NCBI RefSeq assembly: GCF_018127745.1
Contig: NZ_CP072333.1
Span: 1,302,001-1,366,000, forward strand
Source of the DNA: Porphyromonas sp. oral taxon 275
Lineage (GTDB): Bacteria; Bacteroidota; Bacteroidia; Bacteroidales; Porphyromonadaceae
Reading direction: 5' to 3'
DNA length: 64,000 nt
In this document: positions 1-9,422 of the stretch, in pieces
Numbering within the stretch: the stretch's first letter is position 1
Layout: every line of letters starts with the position of its first letter
Position numbers and translations under genes: made by a program
The notes under the pieces: model-generated
Seen by the model: only the letters and a program-made list of their open reading frames with translations
Database searches by the model: none
What the model was told of the DNA's origin: nothing

Positions 1-1
1 A

Positions 2-2314
2 CGGGAGGTGCTGGTCAAGGCACAGCGGCTATGGGCGCAGCGCGACACGCTGAACTACCTCGTCTCGGCCTACACCCTGCAGCAGGACCGCACCATAGGG
101 GACGTGCTGCGTAGGCTACCTGGCATCACCATCGAGGACAACAAGGTGATCAAGTACCAGGGCGTCCCGATCAACCGCTTCTATATCGAAAACCTCGACC
201 TCCTACGGGGGCGCTACAATCTGGCCACCGAGGGGATCAAGGCCGAGGACGTGGCCACCGTGCAGGTACTGGAGCATCACGAGCCCGTGCGTGCGCTGCA
301 GGATCAGCGCCCCGCGCAGCAGGCCGCCATCAACCTACGGCTCAAGGACAAGGCCAAGGGCGTATGGTCGAAGGCCCTACGCCTAGGGGCGGGTGCCTAT
401 GCCCCTGGCCCCCTATGGGACGCCACCCTGCAGGCGAGCTACTTCGGCAAGGGGCGGCAGCAGCTCCTCCGCTACAGCAGTGACAATCTAGGACGCGATC
501 ACGATCCAGCAGCCGTACTCTATGGTGCCTTCGTCAGCGAGCCCACACAGCTGCTGGAGCTCGTGGCACATGGCCGCCCACCCGTAGGCAATGGCCTCTT
601 CGGCTACCGCCACGGCGCCCACCTCAGCTCCCTTACCAAGCTCGCCGACAGCGCCAGTCTCAGCTACCAGCTCCACTACCGACATCAGTCCACCCACGGC
701 AGCTCCCTCACCGAGACCTCCTACCTCCTGCCCGAGGGGACGAGGCTGCAGCTCACCGAGGACATCAGCGACCGCACGCAGCGCCACGCCACGGAGCTCC
801 AGCTGAGCTACGAGAAGAACCGCGCGCAGAGCTTCGTCAGCAGCACGCTCGTCCTCTCAGGAGAGTGGAATGAGGGGCGCGGGGAGCTGAGCTCCGTGAG
901 CCGCAGGCTCCCCCAGGCTGCGGGAGGCACGGCCGAGATCGGGGAGCGCCTGCAGGCCCTGCATCACCGCACGCTCCGACTGAATAGCCACACGCGCTGG
1001 GTGCACCGCGGGGCAGGCGGGGCAGGCTTCGAGTGGAGCTCCACCAACAGCCTCAGTTCGTCGCCTCAGGCCCTAGTGCTGGAGGGGAGCAAGGCAGCAC
1101 GCCAAGACCTCAGCCTGAGCACCTACGCCTCCTCCAATACGCTCGAGCTGCTGCGCAAGGTCGAGACGCAGCGCTGGACGCTCTCGGCAACAGCGCATCT
1201 CGACGCCCGCTACACGACGCTGAGCTCCAGCCTCACCCACCCCGACGTCCCTAGGGGAGGCCGTGGCGAGCTAAGCCATCTACACACCCGCCTCGCGCTG
1301 GGCCCCATCCTACGCTACAGCCACGGGACGCTCCAGGGCTCGCTCCGCCTCCCACTCGCCCTCGGCTACACCCTGCTGGACAATACCCCTGTAGCAGGCG
1401 AGCGCAGTGATGCCCAGCGGCTGAAGCTGCACCTACAGCCCTCCCTCAGCCTATCGTGGAGGCTCAGTGACAGCTATAGCCTGCAGGCTGGTACCAGCTA
1501 CAGCGCCAGCGAGACCCCCTGGCGCCAGCTGCTCACAGCGACCATCATGCAGAGCTACCGCAGTCTAGCGCGCTACCGCGCTGCGCTCCACGACAGCCAC
1601 GCCGCTAGTGCCGAGGCCCGGCTCTCCTATCGGGATCTATTCAGCCGCATCTTTGCCCACATCGAGGCGGGCTGGCGGCGCTCGTGGAGTGACATCAGCT
1701 ACGGCACACGGCTCGACGAGGAGGGGCAGCGCCTCCTCGAGGCCGCCTACCTCCCCCACCACAGCGAGCGCTACACGCTCACAGCCTACGGGCGCAAGGA
1801 TCTCGACTGGCAGACGACACAGCTCGCCCTCTCGGCTACGCTCTCCCGCAGCGAGCAGGAGCTCCTCCGTCAGGGCGTCCGCCTCCACTACCGCGCCCTG
1901 GGCTACGGCCTACAGGGCTCCGTCGGGCTCGACCTCACCAGCGGCTACCGCCTCGAGTATGATGCCCGCTGGCAGGGGCTCCGCTCCGAGCTCGTGGAGC
2001 AGCGCCTCTGGAGCGGCGCACTGACGCAGCGCCTCCAGCTGAGCCTCGCCCTCCTGAACGCACGGCTGCAGGCCAAGCTCCATGCCAAGCACAGCCACGA
2101 TAGCAGCCTCGCCCTCGGGCAGCGGGACTTCCTCTTCCTCGGGGCGAGCCTGAGCTACAAGCCCAATCGACGCCTGGAGCTCATCCTCGACGGCGACAAC
2201 CTCAGCGACATCCGCAGCTACGCCACCCGCCGCCTCGAGGAGCTCGAGGAATACCGCAGTGTCTATCACCTGCGCCCCCGCTCGCTCGTCCTCTCCCTAC
2301 GCCTGACCCTCTGA
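2..2314 (+). CDS. TonB-dependent receptor / outer-membrane beta-barrel protein, 5' truncated by window edge
   Basis: The reading frame is already open at base 2, so the N-terminus (signal peptide and probably a carboxypeptidase-like regulatory domain) lies outside the window. The first ~110 visible residues resemble a plug domain (DVLRRLPGITIEDNK, then YQGVPINRFYIENLDLL). The remaining ~650 residues are alternating polar/aromatic strands typical of a large outer-membrane barrel, with many Tyr/Arg/Ser-rich segments. The last residues (SLVLSLRLTL) form a typical amphipathic closing strand. Such receptors use TonB-ExbBD energy to import large or scarce substrates; the substrate cannot be told from this fragment, and no SusD partner follows. 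The gene ends 600 bp before tig, so it closes its own transcription unit. Confidence 0.8.
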   Translation, partial: REVLVKAQRLWAQRDTLNYLVSAYTLQQDRTIGDVLRRLPGITIEDNKVIKYQGVPINRFYIENLDLLRGRYNLATEGIKAEDVATVQVLEHHEPVRALQDQRPAQQAAINLRLKDKAKGVWSKALRLGAGAYAPGPLWDATLQASYFGKGRQQLLRYSSDNLGRDHDPAAVLYGAFVSEPTQLLELVAHGRPPVGNGLFGYRHGAHLSSLTKLADSASLSYQLHYRHQSTHGSSLTETSYLLPEGTRLQLTEDISDRTQRHATELQLSYEKNRAQSFVSSTLVLSGEWNEGRGELSSVSRRLPQAAGGTAEIGERLQALHHRTLRLNSHTRWVHRGAGGAGFEWSSTNSLSSSPQALVLEGSKAARQDLSLSTYASSNTLELLRKVETQRWTLSATAHLDARYTTLSSSLTHPDVPRGGRGELSHLHTRLALGPILRYSHGTLQGSLRLPLALGYTLLDNTPVAGERSDAQRLKLHLQPSLSLSWRLSDSYSLQAGTSYSASETPWRQLLTATIMQSYRSLARYRAALHDSHAASAEARLSYRDLFSRIFAHIEAGWRRSWSDISYGTRLDEEGQRLLEAAYLPHHSERYTLTAYGRKDLDWQTTQLALSATLSRSEQELLRQGVRLHYRALGYGLQGSVGLDLTSGYRLEYDARWQGLRSELVEQRLWSGALTQRLQLSLALLNARLQAKLHAKHSHDSSLALGQRDFLFLGASLSYKPNRRLELILDGDNLSDIRSYATRRLEELEEYRSVYHLRPRSLVLSLRLTL

Positions 2315-2801
2315 GCCAGCGCGCACGCCCTGTGCTGAGGCACTGCGGGTAGCTCCTTCCCCCTTTCACTTACCCCCTACCCTCCTCATGCTCCAGTTCG
2401 CTGGGGCACAATACGTCTATGCTCATTGCGAGGAGGGGGCGAGGCAGCGGAGCAGCTGAGGACAGAAGGCAGGGCTAAGGGGGAGGGGGCGTGAAGGCTA
2501 TCCGTCAGCGCTCTGAGGGACGTCAGTCAGGAGCGCAAGGGATAGCCATGAGCCAACTGAGGGATATCCCTTACGGAGGCGGGAGGCCGCCCGCAGCGCG
2601 GTGGATCGATGGAGGGCCTCGAGTGGGAGACCCTAGGCAAGCCTTCGCACGCCTCTCGGGGGCGTGGTCATCAGGCCTTCGGGCAAGGCTAGAGCCTCAG
2701 CGTGTACGTCAGCGCGACCCGCCAGGCGGCGAGGGCTCGAGGCAGGCCCAGCGGCTCGGGATAGGGATTGGACCTCAGCCCCTCCCTAAATCGGCCTAGT
2801 C
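2315..2801. other. Intergenic region between the receptor gene and tig
   Basis: No gene is supported here. The open frame at 2491-2799 has no family resemblance and runs through a repeat array, so it is not called. The gap holds a four-unit 22-bp repeat array (2491-2578) and ends in the tig promoter. No convincing hairpin terminator was seen after the receptor gene. Confidence 0.6.
2491..2578 (+). repeat. 22-bp-period array A (4 units)
   Basis: Four units start at 2491, 2513, 2535 and 2557. Units 2 and 4 begin CTGAGGGA; unit 4 carries CTGAGGGATATCCCTT, an almost perfect palindrome around GATATC. Units 1 and 3 are degenerate but keep the register. It lies about 245 bp upstream of the tig -7 box and belongs to the family seen at 18781, 24014, 33276, 47704, 56049 and 61554. 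Confidence 0.8.
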
Positions 2802-2832
2802 TTGTCTAAGTGTATGATTTTCCCTATTTTTG
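2802..2832 (+). promoter_or_regulatory. tig promoter (Bacteroidota -33/-7 type)
   Basis: TTG at 2802-2804 is followed, after 20 bp, by TATTTTTG at 2825-2832, which fits the Bacteroidota -7 consensus TAnnTTTG exactly. Transcription would start near 2839, giving a leader of about 70 nt before the tig ATG at 2912. Confidence 0.7.
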
Positions 2833-2911
2833 TGGCTAATTGTTGCGGGCAGCTCTAGGGCTGCCTGTGGTATCCAAGACAAGAGTAATACATTATATAG
2901 AACAAGAAGAA

Positions 2912-4273
2912 ATGGCTGTATCGATTAAGCAGACTTCGGACGTAGCTGCCGTCATCACCGTCTCGGTGAAGGGAGCAGACTACCAGGCACAGGTAGAGAA
3001 GGAAATCAAGAACTATCAGAAGAAGGCTACGCTGCCTGGCTTCCGTAAGGGGCACGCACCTCTGGGCCTGATCAAGAAGCAGGTCGGCGAATCCATCAAG
3101 GTAGATGAGATCAACCGCTACGTGGTCAAGGAGCTCTTCGGCTACATCGACGAGCAGAAGCTCCAGATCCTCGGGCAGCCCCTGCCCGTAGTCGCAGACT
3201 ATGACTTCGCTACGCAGGAGGACTTCGACTTCGCCTACGACGTGGCTCTGGCACCCAGCATCGACGTCCAGCTGAGCAAGGAGGACAAGCTGACCTACTA
3301 CAACATCGCCGCTACCAAGGAGATGGAGGACGAGCAGATCAAGCACATGCTCGACAACGCTGGCACACAGATCGACGCCGAGGAGGTCGCTGACAACGAT
3401 GTCGTCTACGGCCGTATGGTCGAGCTCGCAGGCGGTGCGCCCAAGGAAGGCGGTATCGTCGCAGAGAAGGCCCTCATCCTCCCCCGCTTCGCACGCAACG
3501 AAGAGCAGAAGGCTAAGCTCATCGGCGCTAAGCTCGGTGACGTCCTGACGCTCGTCCCCTACAGCCTCTATGATGGCCAGCCCGCAGAGCTCACCTCGCT
3601 GCTCGACATCAAGCGTGAGGACGTGCCCGCACTCGAGGGCGTCGAATTCAGCTACGAGATCAACAAGATCTCCCGCCGTCAGCCCGCTGAGATGAACGAA
3701 GCCTTCTTCGTCGAGGCCTTCGGTCAGGAGAGCGAGATCCGCACGGAGGAGGCACTGCGCCAGAACATCCGTGAGAGCTTCGGCGAGCAGTTCGCTACCG
3801 AGAGCGACTTCAAGTTCGCCCGCGACCTGCGTGAGCTGCTGCTGGCCAAGGCTGGTGACGTCAAGTACGACGAGGCCCTGCTGAAGCGCATCTTCCTGGC
3901 CAACAATAAGGAGGCTAAGGAAGAGGACATCGACCGCGACATGCCCCAGGTGCTGAAGGACATCACCTTCGACCGCATCAAGGGTGACCTACTGAAGGCG
4001 CACAACGTCAAGATCGAGGATGCCGACCTCGAGAAGCTGGCTCTGATCGTGGCCAAGAACCAGTTCGCCATGTACGGTATGACCTCTGTGCCCGATGACC
4101 TGCTGGCTAGCTACGCCAAGAACATGCTGCAGGACGAGCGCACGAAGGAGAACCTCATCGACCGCGTCGCCGACTCCAAGCTCGCTGAGATCGCCAAGTC
4201 CGTGATCAGCGTCGAGGAGAAGACGGTAACTCCCGAGGAGTTCAATGCTCTGGTGAACGGAGCCAAGGCCTAA
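2912..4273 (+). CDS. tig: Trigger factor, ribosome-associated chaperone
   Basis: A 453-residue protein that binds nascent chains at the ribosome exit tunnel in the cytosol. The N-terminal ribosome-binding domain carries the signature loop GFRKGHAP at residues 43-50 (GFRxGxxP in the family). A degenerate FKBP-like region follows around residues 150-240, then the charged helical C-terminal chaperone domain. The start was set at ATG 2912 (MAVSIKQTSD) because the frame is open further upstream only through the promoter and leader. Length is normal for Bacteroidota trigger factors. The gene has its own promoter and is followed by a hairpin terminator, so it appears monocistronic. Confidence 0.93.
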   Translation: MAVSIKQTSDVAAVITVSVKGADYQAQVEKEIKNYQKKATLPGFRKGHAPLGLIKKQVGESIKVDEINRYVVKELFGYIDEQKLQILGQPLPVVADYDFATQEDFDFAYDVALAPSIDVQLSKEDKLTYYNIAATKEMEDEQIKHMLDNAGTQIDAEEVADNDVVYGRMVELAGGAPKEGGIVAEKALILPRFARNEEQKAKLIGAKLGDVLTLVPYSLYDGQPAELTSLLDIKREDVPALEGVEFSYEINKISRRQPAEMNEAFFVEAFGQESEIRTEEALRQNIRESFGEQFATESDFKFARDLRELLLAKAGDVKYDEALLKRIFLANNKEAKEEDIDRDMPQVLKDITFDRIKGDLLKAHNVKIEDADLEKLALIVAKNQFAMYGMTSVPDDLLASYAKNMLQDERTKENLIDRVADSKLAEIAKSVISVEEKTVTPEEFNALVNGAKA

Positions 4274-4291
4274 GGCCACGCCCCTCCCATC

Positions 4292-4333
4292 GAAGGTCTC
4301 TCCACAGGGTCTACGCTCTGTAGAGAGACCTTC
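4292..4333 (+). terminator. Terminator hairpin after tig
   Basis: GAAGGTCTCTC (4292-4302) pairs perfectly with GAGAGACCTTC (4323-4333), 11 bp, with partial extra pairing in the loop. The following GTCTTGT is only weakly T-rich. Confidence 0.6.
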
Positions 4334-4398
4334 GTCTTGTCCACTCGCTAGCCCTCGCAGAGGGGCGAGCATTCACTCGACACCCCTATTACCTATAG

Positions 4399-6021
<1,623 letters not shown>

Positions 6022-6041
6022 GCCGAGCTACCGAAGCCTCT

Positions 6042-6096
6042 CAAAGCACACAGCCCCCGAGCCGCAGATCTGCGGGCTCGGGGGCTGTGTGCTTTG
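6042..6096. terminator. Strong hairpin between convergent genes
   Basis: A perfect 22-bp stem (6042-6063 with 6075-6096) encloses an 11-nt loop. It lies between the ends of the ABC-F gene (+) and the GNAT gene (-) and could terminate both strands. The stem begins CAAAGCACACAGCCCCCGAG and ends in GCTTTG. Confidence 0.75.
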
Positions 6097-6187
6097 TAGG
6101 GCTAGGGCTGCAGCCTGATGCGAAGGGCTGCGTTGTGCTTCATGGGAGGAGGCGCCGTCTGAGCGGACCAGTCTCGGCGGGCTAGTG

Positions 6188-6718
6188 CTAGCCGCACTCC
6201 CCTTGTGCCGAGGGCTCGGGCGCAAGCTGGGCGTAGTGCCATTCATCTAGGATGCGGCCGTTCTTGATCACAGCACGCTCCAGGACGCAGCAGAGGCGAT
6301 AGCCGGCCTTCTCGAGGACGCGCTGCGAGGCTTTGTTGTAGTCGAAGACTCCCGCGAAGATGCGTACCAGCCCAAGCTGCTCGAAGCCGTAGGCCGTCAT
6401 CAGCCGTGCCGCCTCGCTCGCATAGCCGCGTCCCCAGTAGGGCTCACCGATCCAGTAGCCCAGCTCGGCCGAGCAGCGGTGGATGTCTACCCCTGGGACG
6501 AGGCCGACGACACCGACCAGCTGCCCCTCAGCCTCAATGGCGAAGTTCAGCTGCGGGCAGTCGGCTTGGCAGAGGGCGATGAAGGCCTCGGCATCCTCGA
6601 GGCTATAGGGAGAGGGGATGAAGTCGCGAAGGTTATCCCAGATGCGGCGATTATTGCACAGCGCCGCGAGGGTAGGAGCATCCTCGGGCACGAGGGGACG
6701 GAGGCGTACGGAGCTCAT
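6188..6718 (-). CDS. GNAT-family N-acetyltransferase, RimJ/RimL type
   Basis: A 176-residue cytosolic protein of normal GNAT length. The opening MSSVRLRPLVPEDAPTL is typical of RimJ/RimL-type enzymes. The acetyl-CoA binding motif A is visible as ELGYWIGEPYWGRGYASEA (around residues 95-113; R/Q-x-x-G-x-G/A core as GRGYAS). A late YNKASQRVLEKAGY segment is the common NxxSxxxLEKxGF motif. The substrate (ribosomal protein N-terminus, antibiotic or metabolite) cannot be read from sequence. It is separated from upstream fldA by a terminator and is probably transcribed alone. Confidence 0.85.
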   Translation of the reverse strand: MSSVRLRPLVPEDAPTLAALCNNRRIWDNLRDFIPSPYSLEDAEAFIALCQADCPQLNFAIEAEGQLVGVVGLVPGVDIHRCSAELGYWIGEPYWGRGYASEAARLMTAYGFEQLGLVRIFAGVFDYNKASQRVLEKAGYRLCCVLERAVIKNGRILDEWHYAQLAPEPSAQGECG

Positions 6719-6759
6719 AGTAGTGGCTAGCTAGGGTCAAGGGCAAAGGACAATAAAGA

Positions 6760-6803
6760 ACGAGCCCCAGCGGCTCCTCGATCGAGGGGGCGCTGGGGCT
6801 CGT
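6760..6803 (-). terminator. Terminator of the flavodoxin gene
   Basis: ACGAGCCCCAGCG (6760-6772) pairs perfectly with CGCTGGGGCTCGT (6791-6803). Read on the minus strand, the stem is followed by TTCTTTATT, a fair U tract, 20 bp beyond the fldA stop. Confidence 0.75.
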
Positions 6804-6824
6804 CGTGCTTGGGATCTCTAGCTA

Positions 6825-7325
6825 CTAGAGCTCGGGCTGGATCAGAGCTACCCACTTCTCGATGCGCTCATCGGTGAGGTCGGACTGATTGGCCTCGTCG
6901 ATGCAGAGCCCGATGAGCTTGCCATCCTCTTCGGAGGCCGTAGCGTCGTAGCTGTAGCCTTCGGGAGCGATCGCGCCGATGAAGGTCACGCCAGCACCCG
7001 CCAGGCCTTCCTTGATCTTAGCCAGAGCCTCACAGAAGCTGTCGGGATAGCTGTCGGCATCTCCACAGCCGAAGAGGGCTACCTTCTTCCCAGAGAGGGG
7101 CTGCTCAGCGAGCTTGGGGAGGAAGTCCTCCCAGTCGTCCTGCAGGTCACCGATCCCCCAGGTCGAGGAGCCGAGGAGGAGCACGTCGAAGGCTGCTGCC
7201 TCTGCAGCGCTTGCGCTCGCTACGTCAAAGATGTTTGCTTCAGCACCGAGTGCCTTACCGAGGCGCTGTGCTACCTCACTCGTCGAGCCCGTAGAAGAGC
7301 CGTAGAAAATACCAATCTTGCTCAT
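6825..7325 (-). CDS. fldA: Flavodoxin
   Basis: A 166-residue FMN-binding electron carrier. The N-terminal MSKIGIFYGSSTGSTSEVA contains the phosphate-binding loop (S/T-x-T-G-x-T) at residues ~9-15. The flavin-flanking loops are seen as LLGSSTWGIGDLQDDWEDF (~50-68, with W as likely stacking residue) and LFGCGDADSYPDSFCEAL (~85-102). The length fits long-chain flavodoxins. In anaerobes it substitutes for ferredoxin, typically under iron shortage. It is a single-gene unit with its own -7 box (7368-7375) and terminator. Confidence 0.93.
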   Translation of the reverse strand: MSKIGIFYGSSTGSTSEVAQRLGKALGAEANIFDVASASAAEAAAFDVLLLGSSTWGIGDLQDDWEDFLPKLAEQPLSGKKVALFGCGDADSYPDSFCEALAKIKEGLAGAGVTFIGAIAPEGYSYDATASEEDGKLIGLCIDEANQSDLTDERIEKWVALIQPEL

Positions 7326-7367
7326 ATTATTCTAGCGATGATATGTTAGTAATGTGATTTGCTTCAG

Positions 7368-7375
7368 CAAAGATA
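7368..7375 (-). promoter_or_regulatory. fldA -7 box
   Basis: Minus strand reads TATCTTTG, an exact TAnnTTTG match, ~43 bp upstream of the fldA ATG. No clear -33 TTTG is seen. Confidence 0.55.
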
Positions 7376-7408
7376 GTAAACTATCTCAGCACTGCACACC
7401 TCAGAGGC

Positions 7409-9382
7409 CTACTCGACCTCCTTGATGAGCCCGTGGCGGTAGGCGTAGAGCAGCTTCTTGAGCTCGGATACCTGATCCTTGAGCACGCCGCCCTGGTCCG
7501 TAGCCTGCACCAGCACACGGTCGGTGGCGTACTCTCTGACTACAGAGGTACTGCTGATATCGGCCATATGCTCGATGGCCTCCTTGGTCGAGCTGAAGGG
7601 CTCGTGCTTCACTAGGTGCAGCCCCTGCGAGTTGAAGATCAGCGTGTAGCCCGCGATCCCCGTGCTCGACTGATAGGCACGGCTGAAGCCTCCGTCGATG
7701 AGCATCAGCTTGCCCCCAGCCTGTAGCGGGTGCTCGCCCTTGACGGCCTTGACGGGCACGTGCCCATTGATGATGTGCGTGTCGGGGCCCGTCAGACCGA
7801 ACTCCTCAAGGATGCGCTCGCACACCTCCTGCTCCGTACGGTAGACATAGTAGTAGCCCTTCTCCTCGTGGTGCGTAGCCTTGTCGGCGATGAAGTAGCG
7901 CTCGAAGGTCGTCATCGCGCTCTTATCGAAGAGCGGCGAGTCGGGGCCGCACCACAGGTACCACATGAAGTCCACAGCCTCCTCGTGCTCCTCCTGGTCG
8001 CGCGCGGTCCAGTGCGCCAGGCGGACGAACTCGTCCACGCGGTCCATCAGCGCACGCCCTGCGTAGAGCTTCTTACCGATGCGTACCTTGCGGAAGCTCT
8101 TGTCCTTGTTGAGGGGCACGGAGGCGTGGAAGAGGAGGTTATGGTTGTAGGTCAGGTACATGCTGCCCTTCTTGTAGAGGAAGTTGATGTGCGCACGCAG
8201 CTTGTCACTGTGGCGGAAGGAGTGCAGCAGACGCTCTACGACCTCGGCCTCCTGCTCAGTCAGGCGGTAGGGGTCGCTGGGGTCCACGGTCGGGAAGTGG
8301 GTATCCTTCAGCGGGTGTGTCTGTCCGTCGGGCAGGGTGATCGTCCCCTCACCGAAGTTGATGCGATGCAGTAGGTCGCGATCCTCCATGTGGTACTCGG
8401 GACGGCGGGCGATGATCTGGTGCTCGAGCTTGAACTGGATGATGGCGATGGCCTTGTGCATCTGCCCCATCAGCACGAGGCTCTTGTCGTCGTACTTCTC
8501 ATCCGTATCGCCGAGCTTGGGCTTGAAGGCCTCGCAGGGATCGCTGCCGTAGACCTCCATCGCTAGACGCGCCAGTGGGAGCATATTGATCCCATAGCCA
8601 CCCTCGAGCGTAGCGGAGTTGGCATAGCGCAGGGCGATACGTATGGCGTTGGCCATGCTGGCGGCATTGCCCACCGCAGCCCCCATCCAGAGCATATCGT
8701 GATTGCCCCACTGGAAGTCGAGGTTGTGGTAGGTTAAGAGGCGCTCCATGATGACATCAGCCCCTGGGCCGCGGTCGAAGACGTCGCCCACGATATGCAG
8801 CCGGTCGATCGCCAGGCGCTGGATGGTCTCGCACAGGGCCGTGATGAAGTCATCGGCCTGCCCCGTCTCGATGATGGAGTCGAGGATAGCACCGACGTAG
8901 GCAGACTTCTTGGGGTTCATGCTGTCCTCGTGCGTCAGCTCCTGCGTGATGTAGCTGTACTGCGGGGGCAGCGCCTTGCGCACCTTACTGCGGGTGTACT
9001 TCTCGCTGACGCGCTGCAGCACCTTGATGAGCTGATTGAGCGTGACCTTGTACCAGTCATTGGAGATCTGGTCCGTCTGCGCTAGGCGCTCGAGGCTCTC
9101 CTTGGGGTAGTAGATGAGGGTGCAGAGCTGGCGAAGCTCCTGCTCGCGGATCTGGCCTGAGAAGAGGCTCTCTACCTTGGTACGGATGGTCCCCGAGGCA
9201 TTCTTCAGCACGTGGATGAAGGCCTCGTACTCGCCGTGGATGTCGGCCAGGAAGTGCTCCGTCCCCTTAGGGAGGTTGAGGATGGCCTGGAGGTTCATGA
9301 TCTCCGAGGCTGCCGCCGCGGCATTGGGGAACTGCTTGGAGAGCAGGCCGAGGTACTTGAGTTCGCGTTCTGTGATGTCCAT
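7409..9382 (-). CDS. fbp: Fructose-1,6-bisphosphatase, class 3
   Basis: A 657-residue gluconeogenic enzyme that hydrolyses fructose 1,6-bisphosphate to fructose 6-phosphate. It belongs to the calcineurin-like PPP phosphatase fold, unrelated to the common class 1 enzyme. Metal-binding motifs are in order: LADIHGE (D47, H49), GDVFDRG (~199) and GNHD (~226); further His residues (INGHVPVKA, ~540) complete the site. Length is normal for the family, first described in Bacillus and common in Bacteroidota. The start MDITERELKYL is 40 bp downstream of the relA stop, so the two genes probably form an operon linking a stringent-response enzyme with central carbon flow. Confidence 0.93.
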   Translation of the reverse strand: MDITERELKYLGLLSKQFPNAAAAASEIMNLQAILNLPKGTEHFLADIHGEYEAFIHVLKNASGTIRTKVESLFSGQIREQELRQLCTLIYYPKESLERLAQTDQISNDWYKVTLNQLIKVLQRVSEKYTRSKVRKALPPQYSYITQELTHEDSMNPKKSAYVGAILDSIIETGQADDFITALCETIQRLAIDRLHIVGDVFDRGPGADVIMERLLTYHNLDFQWGNHDMLWMGAAVGNAASMANAIRIALRYANSATLEGGYGINMLPLARLAMEVYGSDPCEAFKPKLGDTDEKYDDKSLVLMGQMHKAIAIIQFKLEHQIIARRPEYHMEDRDLLHRINFGEGTITLPDGQTHPLKDTHFPTVDPSDPYRLTEQEAEVVERLLHSFRHSDKLRAHINFLYKKGSMYLTYNHNLLFHASVPLNKDKSFRKVRIGKKLYAGRALMDRVDEFVRLAHWTARDQEEHEEAVDFMWYLWCGPDSPLFDKSAMTTFERYFIADKATHHEEKGYYYVYRTEQEVCERILEEFGLTGPDTHIINGHVPVKAVKGEHPLQAGGKLMLIDGGFSRAYQSSTGIAGYTLIFNSQGLHLVKHEPFSSTKEAIEHMADISSTSVVREYATDRVLVQATDQGGVLKDQVSELKKLLYAYRHGLIKEVE

Positions 9383-9422
9383 AGTTGTAGGGTCGTATCG
9401 TTTGGGGATGTATTCCTATTAC

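Noticed and set aside
2491..2799. Small protein-coding gene between the receptor and tig
   Set aside because: The frame runs through a 22-bp repeat array, has no family resemblance and no promoter; its openness is explained by GC-rich composition.
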